Source of the DNA: Fluviirhizobium alvei
GTDB lineage: Bacteria; Pseudomonadota; Alphaproteobacteria; Rhizobiales; Rhizobiaceae
NCBI RefSeq assembly: GCF_030551875.1
Contig: NZ_JAUOZU010000004.1
Location: 1-64,000 of the forward strand
DNA length: 64,000 nt
Reading direction: 5' to 3'
A program made the translations under genes and the position numbers. Under the pieces are notes generated by a model. It saw nothing but the letters and a program-made list of their open reading frames with translations, made no database searches and had not been told where the DNA came from. Shown here piece after piece: positions 58,827-64,000 of this stretch; the first letter of the stretch is position 1; each line of letters begins with the position of its first letter.

Positions 58827-60731
58827 ATGGGTGAGTTTCTAGAGCAGGCACAGAATGCCTTCGACAGGCAGGATTGGGATGCGACCTTCCATGCCCTCAA
58901 CGCGGCCATGCAATCGGATGAGGCGCGCGATCCGTCGGTCTTCGCCCTTCTCGGCAAGACACTCGAACGGCACGGCATGGTATCGGAAGCCGCCGATGCG
59001 TTCGAAACCGCAGCCAGTCTCGACAAAGATGGCGGCTTTGCCCATCTCAAGGCTGCTGCACTCGCCGGCCAGACTGCCGGGCTGAACGATCGTGCGCTGA
59101 GCATTGCCATTCGGGCCAATCGGCTCGATCCGGCCGACGCCGATCTCATTTTCCTCATTGCAAACGCGCTGCATCAAAGGGGCGAGACCGAATTGCTCGC
59201 CCATTTCCGCAATCGTCTGACAGCAAGCGATGTTGCGGAACATCTGCTGCTGGCGCGCGAACTGATCGGCCACGAGAACCGCAATCCCTACAATCTCGTC
59301 CTTCACCGCAAACTTGCGGATCTCTTTCCGGACGATCCTTTCATCCGCTTCCGGCTGATGGCAATCGCGCGCGAATTCTGCGATTTCGCCACCATCGAGG
59401 CCTGCGAGACATGGCAGGCGCTTTGCCTGAGCGACGGTCGGGAGGATGTCTTTGCTGCCGAAACGCCCTATGCCAACCTGCTCCACATCGCAGACGAACG
59501 GCTGAACCGGCTTGCGACCAACAACCGCGATCTGAAAGCGCCACCCCGGCCTGCGGCAATTGAAGAGCGCCGTACGCGACGCCATATCTGGCAGGACAGG
59601 ATCCGGATCGGCTATCTCTCCGGGGATTTTGCCAGCACCCATGCCACGATGCGGCTGTTGCGGCGCGTGCTCGAAATCCACGATCGCGATCGTTTCGACA
59701 TCACCCTCTATTGTTACACGCCGGCCGAGCTCGTGGCGGCCGACGATGGCGGGCGAAGCCAATGGGGCCGCATCGTTCCGATCGGACACCTCAACGATCA
59801 GGAAGCGGCCCGACAGATCCGCGCCGACGGCATCGATATCCTCGTCGATCTCAAGGGCCATACAGGCGGCTCACGATGCCAGATCCTCAATCTTGGCCCG
59901 GCGCCGCTGCAGATGGCCTGGCTCGGTTTTCCCGGCTCCACCGTCAATGTCGATCTCGACTATGTGATCGGCGATCGGGTGGTGCTGCCTGAAACGGCCC
60001 GCCCCTTCTATCATGAGAAATTCCTGCGACTGCCGCATTCCTATCAACCGAACGACCCGATCCACCGGCCACGCAGCCCGGCGATGGTGAGACATGCTCT
60101 CGGCCTGCCGGAAAACAGCTTCATCTTTGCGAGCTTCAACGCCCAGCGGAAGATCACGCCCGAGACGTTTGCGCTCTGGATGACCATTCTCGCCCGGGTG
60201 CCGAATTCCGTTCTCTGGGCAATGGTGGAGGGCCGACCGGCACGCTGCAACCTGACCGACCGGGCCGCCGGATTTGGCATCGAACCCGAGAGGCTGATCT
60301 TTGCCGAAAATGCCGACTATGCGGACCATATTGGCCGCCTGCAGGCAGCCGATCTCGGACTGGACACCTTTCCCTATAACGGACACACGACAACATCCGA
60401 CATGCTCTGGGCCGGCCTGCCGGTTGTCACCCGCAGGGGCACGAACTTCGCCTCTCGCGTCTCGGAAAGTCTCCTGAACGCCGTTGGCCTTCCTCAACTG
60501 GTTGCCGAAACCGAAGCGGCCATGATCGAGCTGGCCGTTGGGCTTGCCTCGCAAAAGACGATGTTGGCGGAAATGCGCGACCGCCTGATTTCGACACGCG
60601 ATCAGGCGCCGCTTTTCGACGCGGAAACCTTCTGTCGCTATCTCGAGAGCGGCTATTTACTGGCATACGAATGCCGCAGAAAAGGTCTTGCACCAATCGA
60701 TCTCGACGTTGCTTTGACAATGCGTGGTTGA
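58827..60731 (+). CDS. OGT-like (GT41) TPR protein glycosyltransferase
   Basis: 634 residues. Residues 1-230 hold TPR-like helical repeats (FLEQAQNAFDRQDWDATFHALNAA and similar). The GT41 catalytic part spans about 260-634, with RIGYLSGDF, LKGHTGG, WLGFPGSTVNVDLDYVIGD and the nucleotide-sugar region GLDTFPYNGHTTTSDMLWAGLPVVT. Such enzymes add sugars to Ser/Thr of proteins. The ATG at 58827 follows GGAAGG; the frame is open to 58788. Target unknown; the orphan flagellin is one possibility, by analogy only. Confidence 0.9.
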   Translation: MGEFLEQAQNAFDRQDWDATFHALNAAMQSDEARDPSVFALLGKTLERHGMVSEAADAFETAASLDKDGGFAHLKAAALAGQTAGLNDRALSIAIRANRLDPADADLIFLIANALHQRGETELLAHFRNRLTASDVAEHLLLARELIGHENRNPYNLVLHRKLADLFPDDPFIRFRLMAIAREFCDFATIEACETWQALCLSDGREDVFAAETPYANLLHIADERLNRLATNNRDLKAPPRPAAIEERRTRRHIWQDRIRIGYLSGDFASTHATMRLLRRVLEIHDRDRFDITLYCYTPAELVAADDGGRSQWGRIVPIGHLNDQEAARQIRADGIDILVDLKGHTGGSRCQILNLGPAPLQMAWLGFPGSTVNVDLDYVIGDRVVLPETARPFYHEKFLRLPHSYQPNDPIHRPRSPAMVRHALGLPENSFIFASFNAQRKITPETFALWMTILARVPNSVLWAMVEGRPARCNLTDRAAGFGIEPERLIFAENADYADHIGRLQAADLGLDTFPYNGHTTTSDMLWAGLPVVTRRGTNFASRVSESLLNAVGLPQLVAETEAAMIELAVGLASQKTMLAEMRDRLISTRDQAPLFDAETFCRYLESGYLLAYECRRKGLAPIDLDVALTMRG

Positions 60732-60791
60732 CGGCACTTGAGCCGAAATTCTACCATCATTTTATCAGCGAATCAGAAAGGAAACGCCCTG

Positions 60792-61040
60792 ATGAAGACC
60801 ACTCTCAAGACTTCCACAATCGTCGCTCTTTCCATGGCCTTCGGCATTGTTGCCGGTGCTGGCGTGACCGCGATTGCTGCCAACCAGCCGAACATGCGTT
60901 CTGCGCTCGATCACCTGACCGCTGCAGACGCCTTCCTGGCAAAGGCCAGCGACAACAAGGGTGGTCACCGGGTAAAGGCACGCCAGCTGATCAGCCTGGC
61001 AATTGCAGAAGTAAAGGCTGGCATCCGCTTCGCCAACTGA
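60792..61040 (+). CDS. Small exported protein of unknown function
   Basis: 82 residues from ATG 60792, with GAAAGGAAA upstream. A signal peptide or membrane anchor (STIVALSMAFGIVAGAGVTAIAA) leads to a 50-residue helical mature part (RSALDHLTAADAFLAKA... and QLISLAIAEVKAGIRFAN). A perfect terminator follows. The mature part resembles small helical periplasmic proteins but no function is known. Confidence 0.75.
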   Translation: MKTTLKTSTIVALSMAFGIVAGAGVTAIAANQPNMRSALDHLTAADAFLAKASDNKGGHRVKARQLISLAIAEVKAGIRFAN

Positions 61041-61062
61041 TCTTTTCTTATTGGAATATTAG

Positions 61063-61087
61063 AAGCCCGGCTCGCGCCGGGCTTTTT
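61063..61087 (+). terminator. Rho-independent terminator
   Basis: AAGCCCGGC (61063-61071) pairs perfectly with GCCGGGCTT (61076-61084), loop TCGC, and ends in a run of T (61083-61087). Confidence 0.88.
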
Positions 61088-61091
61088 CGTT

Positions 61092-62699
61092 TCAGAGCGG
61101 TTGGTAGGAAAAGGATTCGAAATCAGCCGGATGGCCCGATCCGGTAATGTCGAAGGCGAACATGCCAACAAAGGCACCGGTGAAGGAACCATGTTCGCCG
61201 ACGCCGCCCTCATCGGATACGACTCCGCCATCGAGCACCGGACCGGCCGGGGTCCAGTCTTTGTCCCCTTCCCGCTTCCAGAAGAATTGCGCGTCATTGT
61301 CGATAACCTCGACCGCAAGATGGAGGCGTCCATCGCCAATGCCGAGACCGCTGCCGATCGGGAAGGAAAGTCTTCCATGCGGATAATCGCCCGGGCAGGA
61401 CAGGATCGTCAGGCAACGACCGAGTTTCTCATGGAGCGTGATACCGAGCGCGTGGAACTTGAAGCGATTGTAGTAATGGGTCAGGCCCGCCATCTGCTGG
61501 TAGGTATCAGCCGTGAAATCGACAGTGGTTTCGGCACGGAACCGATGATGCTCCTGGCGCCGCGCAACCAGCGAAAACTCATACCAAGAACCGATGCTCT
61601 CGCGGCCATAAAGGCGCAAGTGTCCCGGCCGCGCCGAAAGCGAGAACAGGCGCTCGGGTTCCGGCGTCCTGAGCCACTGGAACTCCGCCGACAGTTCGGG
61701 GCCGGTGAAAATGGCATGGCTTGCCGGCGGGCTCACCGTTACAGCGTCGGTCGGCCCTTCGACGGAGACGGCGGGCACCAGCCCGCCATGGGCGAGCCTG
61801 AGCCATCCATCCGCACCCCAGACACATTTCTGGATCGCGGTTTCGCGGCCGAGCGTGCAACGTTTCTGCGGAGGCAGCGGCCGGCCGCAAAGATGGGTGA
61901 CATAGGGTATGCCGGCGGGCGTCTCCACATATTGGCCGTGCCCTGCCCTTTGCAGGGTTGCGTCAGGTGCATCCTTCGAGGTCAGAAGATACTTGTCCGG
62001 ATGCAGCTCATAAGGTCCGGTCACCGAGCGCGACCGGCCCATGGCAATCGCATGCTCGTAACCGGTGCCGCCTTCGGCTGCCGTGATGTAGTACCAGCCA
62101 TCCTTCCGGAAGAGATGGGCACCTTCGACCAGACCGAGTTCGGTGCCGCCGAAGATGTTATGGACCGGCCCGATCAGACGCCGGTTCGCCGCATCCCATT
62201 CCTGGCAGAGAATACCGTCAAAATGGCTGTTGCTGCCGATCGTGTTATGGGCTTCCGGCCGGTGGTTCCATTGCATCTGCAGGAAGTATTTGCGGCCATC
62301 CTCGTCGTGAAAGAGCGATGGATCGAAGCCGGAAGAATTCACATAGACCGGATCCGACCACGGCCCTTCGATTGACGGTGCCGTGACGATGTAGTTATGC
62401 GCATCCTTGAAATTGCCGTCGAAGCGCTTGACGTCAGTATAGACCAACCAGAACAGGCCGTCGGCATAGGAGAGGCACGGCGCCCAGATGCCACAGGAAT
62501 CCGGATTGCCCCGCATGTCGAGCTGGCTCTTGCGATTGAGCGGCCGCGTGACAAGCTGCCAGTTGGCGAGATCGCGTGAATGGTGGATCTGAACGCCCGG
62601 ATACCATTCGAAGGTCGAGGTGGCGATATAGTAATCGTCGCCGACCCGGCAGATCGACGGATCCGGATTGAAGCCCGGCAGGATGGGATTTTGGATCAT
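61092..62699 (-). CDS. GH43 beta-xylosidase
   Basis: 535 residues, matching GH43_11 (Selenomonas XynB type) over its whole length. The five-blade propeller has the base Asp 13 (GFNPDPSICR), Asp 126 (SGFDPSLF) and the acid Glu 192 (GLVEGAHLF). The C-terminal 190 residues form the beta-sandwich that closes the active site. There is no signal peptide, so it should work on imported xylo-oligosaccharides in the cytoplasm. GGAGGAG precedes the ATG. It is on the same strand as the aldo/keto reductase but with a terminator between. Confidence 0.94.
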   Translation of the reverse strand: MIQNPILPGFNPDPSICRVGDDYYIATSTFEWYPGVQIHHSRDLANWQLVTRPLNRKSQLDMRGNPDSCGIWAPCLSYADGLFWLVYTDVKRFDGNFKDAHNYIVTAPSIEGPWSDPVYVNSSGFDPSLFHDEDGRKYFLQMQWNHRPEAHNTIGSNSHFDGILCQEWDAANRRLIGPVHNIFGGTELGLVEGAHLFRKDGWYYITAAEGGTGYEHAIAMGRSRSVTGPYELHPDKYLLTSKDAPDATLQRAGHGQYVETPAGIPYVTHLCGRPLPPQKRCTLGRETAIQKCVWGADGWLRLAHGGLVPAVSVEGPTDAVTVSPPASHAIFTGPELSAEFQWLRTPEPERLFSLSARPGHLRLYGRESIGSWYEFSLVARRQEHHRFRAETTVDFTADTYQQMAGLTHYYNRFKFHALGITLHEKLGRCLTILSCPGDYPHGRLSFPIGSGLGIGDGRLHLAVEVIDNDAQFFWKREGDKDWTPAGPVLDGGVVSDEGGVGEHGSFTGAFVGMFAFDITGSGHPADFESFSYQPL

Positions 62700-62743
62700 G
62701 GACGTCTCCTCCTAAAATGCGGCACGTACATCAAGGCTGATCT

Positions 62744-62769
62744 GAAAAGACCCGGGCACTTGGCCCGGG
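62744..62769 (-). terminator. Rho-independent terminator of the aldo/keto reductase gene
   Basis: On the minus strand CCCGGGC (62763-62769 complement) and GCCCGGG (62751-62757 complement) form a 7-bp stem followed by TCTTTTC. Confidence 0.78.
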
Positions 62770-62791
62770 CCTATTGTTCATGGTGGCGGTG

Positions 62792-63823
62792 TCAATCCCG
62801 CTCGGCGGATTTGGCCCACAGATTGATATCGGCTTCGCGGGCGTAAAGGTCGATCTCGGCCAGTTCCTCGGCCGTGAAGTCGGCATTGTCGAGCGCCTTG
62901 ACGCAATCGATGATCTGCGAGGAGCGGCTGGCGCCAATCAGGGCCGAAGTAATGCGTCCACCCCGCAACACCCAGGCAATCGCCATCTGCGCCAGTGTCT
63001 GGCCACGTCTTTGCGCGATCCCATCGAGCTTGCGGATATTGTCGATGATCTCCGGACGAATGAAATCGCGCTTGAGGAAATGGTTCTGCGCCGCGCGACT
63101 GTCTTCGGGGATGCCGCCCAGATACTTGGTCGTCAGCATGCCCTGGGCGAGCGGCGAAAAGACAATCGAACCGATGCCGAGATCATCGAGCGTGTCGATC
63201 AGCCCATCATCCTCAACCCAGCGGTTGAGCATGGAATAGCTCGGCTGGTGGATGAGGCATGGCGTGCCGAGATCCTTGAGGATCGCGGCGGCTTCGCGGG
63301 TGCGCTGGGAATTGTAGGAGGAAATGCCGACATAGAGCGCGCGACCGGACCGCACGATATGATCGAGCGCACCCATCGTTTCTTCCAGCGGCGTTTCCGG
63401 ATCGAAGCGGTGCGAATAGAAGATGTCGACATAATCGAGCCCCATACGCTTGAGGCTCTGGTCGCAGGAGGCGATGAGATACTTGCGGCTGCCCCATTCG
63501 CCATAGGGACCGGGCCACATGTCGTAACCGGCCTTTGACGAAATGATCATCTCGTCGCGATGGGAAGCCAAATCGGTTCTCAGGATCTCGCCGAACGCCT
63601 CTTCGGCGCTGCCGGCCGGCGGACCATAATTGTTGGCGAGATCGAAATGGGTGATACCGAGATCGAAGGCTGTGCGGCACATGTCGAGCTTGCGCTCATG
63701 GGCGGTGTCATGGCCGAAATTGTGCCAGAGACCGAGCGAAATCGCCGGCAGTTTCAACCCGCTCCTGCCCAGGCGATTGTACTTCATCTGATCGTAGCGG
63801 TTTTCGGCGGCCTGCCAGGTCAT
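62792..63823 (-). CDS. Aldo/keto reductase, YghZ-like (L-glyceraldehyde 3-phosphate reductase type)
   Basis: 343 residues. The TIM-barrel NADPH enzyme shows the tetrad region FDLANNYGPPAGSAEE (Asp, Tyr), SKAGYDMWPGPYG with the catalytic Lys, and the His in YSHRFDPETPLEE. The C-terminal GASRSSQI binds NADPH. YghZ proteins reduce L-glyceraldehyde 3-phosphate and other toxic aldehydes. ATG 63823 is chosen for its GGAG and family-like start; the frame extends into repeat DNA to 63955, and that part is not real protein. Confidence 0.93.
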   Translation of the reverse strand: MTWQAAENRYDQMKYNRLGRSGLKLPAISLGLWHNFGHDTAHERKLDMCRTAFDLGITHFDLANNYGPPAGSAEEAFGEILRTDLASHRDEMIISSKAGYDMWPGPYGEWGSRKYLIASCDQSLKRMGLDYVDIFYSHRFDPETPLEETMGALDHIVRSGRALYVGISSYNSQRTREAAAILKDLGTPCLIHQPSYSMLNRWVEDDGLIDTLDDLGIGSIVFSPLAQGMLTTKYLGGIPEDSRAAQNHFLKRDFIRPEIIDNIRKLDGIAQRRGQTLAQMAIAWVLRGGRITSALIGASRSSQIIDCVKALDNADFTAEELAEIDLYAREADINLWAKSAERD

Positions 63824-63840
63824 GTGGGTCTCCAAGGTGT

Positions 63841-64000
63841 CTACCTCTCCCCTTGCGGGAGAGGATACGAAGGCTAGGTGAACGAAGTGAACCTTTAGCC
63901 GAAGTTGGTGAGGGGTGAAACCAACGGCGTGATACCCCTCACCAAGTAAGTCCAAGCGATCGGCTGCGCCTCTCGCGGACTTGCTATCCTCTCCCGCAAG
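63841..64000. repeat. Mosaic repeat unit cut by the window end
   Basis: Starts with CTACCTCTCCCCTTGCGGGAGAGGATACG and runs to TATCCTCTCCCGCAAG at the window edge, the same ends as the 178-bp units near 33 kb. The inner GTTGGTGAGGGGTGAAA...ACCCCTCACCAA arms are also shared, but the central sequence differs. Confidence 0.75.

Noticed and set aside
62639-63955. N-terminal extension of the aldo/keto reductase to 63955
   Set aside because: The extra 44 codons are repeat DNA; ATG 63823 has a ribosome site and the family N terminus.

Overview
The window is a chromosomal segment of an alphaproteobacterium, most likely a member of the Rhizobiaceae (Rhizobium/Agrobacterium group). The reasons are the high GC content, the gene styles (UvrB with long N- and C-terminal extensions, a GreA-like factor, rhizobial flagellin, S21 starting with TTG, TAT-exported DUF1501 protein) and the dense palindromic intergenic mosaic repeats known from rhizobia. 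I see no rRNA, tRNA, CRISPR array, prophage or complete transposase gene. Assignments rest on reading the sequence and on knowledge of protein families; no database search was made.

Layout. 1-600: mosaic palindromic repeats ahead of an L,D-transpeptidase. 1.3-8.5 kb: nucleoside deoxyribosyltransferase, a large RTX protein, an M15 peptidase with a small secreted partner, a PPOX flavoprotein, an alpha/beta hydrolase divergent from a MarR regulator, DUF971. 8.6-17.9 kb: moaA, a cluster of small secreted proteins, a LuxR-type regulator, two exporters, mobA-mobB. moaA and mobAB place molybdenum cofactor synthesis in this region. 17.9-25 kb: GH3 beta-glucosidase divergent from a TetR regulator, acyl-CoA thioesterase, RDD protein, a GGDEF-EAL protein, DUF486. 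25-29.4 kb: a MITE-like element, then a DUF1800-DUF1501-PAAR-like operon and a DUF3137 protein. 29.6-33.8 kb: uvrB followed by an unusual nest of duplicated and inverted repeats. 33.8-37.1 kb: a second RTX protein, a gene-poor stretch able to form RNA structure, and a csp-rpsU gene group. 37.3-45.9 kb: GreA-like factor, a CAP-domain RTX protein, GNAT, EamA exporter with TetR regulator, LytTR membrane regulator divergent from a fourth RTX protein, J-domain protein. 46.3-52.8 kb: orphan flagellin, terC-dusA, gamma-carbonic anhydrase, a 1015-residue GGDEF-EAL sensor. 53-58.7 kb: metal homeostasis (copper-type P1B ATPase, zur, znuB, znuC and divergent znuA). 58.8-64 kb: an OGT-like glycosyltransferase, a small secreted protein, GH43 xylosidase, an aldo/keto reductase and another mosaic repeat cut by the window edge.

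How the genes work together. The znuA/znuCB-zur block is a self-contained zinc uptake and sensing unit with a perfect dyad in the shared promoter. Three divergent regulator/target pairs (MarR-hydrolase, TetR-GH3, TetR-EamA) each carry an inverted repeat between them. Four RTX proteins carry the same kind of C-terminal secretion module but no type I transporter is present, so they must use an exporter encoded elsewhere. Two GGDEF-EAL proteins and a flagellin suggest motility and biofilm control.

Most interesting signals: (1) repeats inserted in frame in uvrB and a tandem amplification of the uvrB 3' end in which a 178-bp palindrome-bounded segment lies in opposite orientations in the two copies; (2) a 267-bp MITE-like element with 19-bp perfect inverted ends and a half copy 23 kb away; (3) a stretch at 34.7-35.3 kb with mutually exclusive hairpins like an attenuator; (4) a PAAR-like protein with a signal peptide in a DUF1800/DUF1501 operon; (5) three palindromes sharing a TGCGAA half-site between the LytTR and RTX genes.
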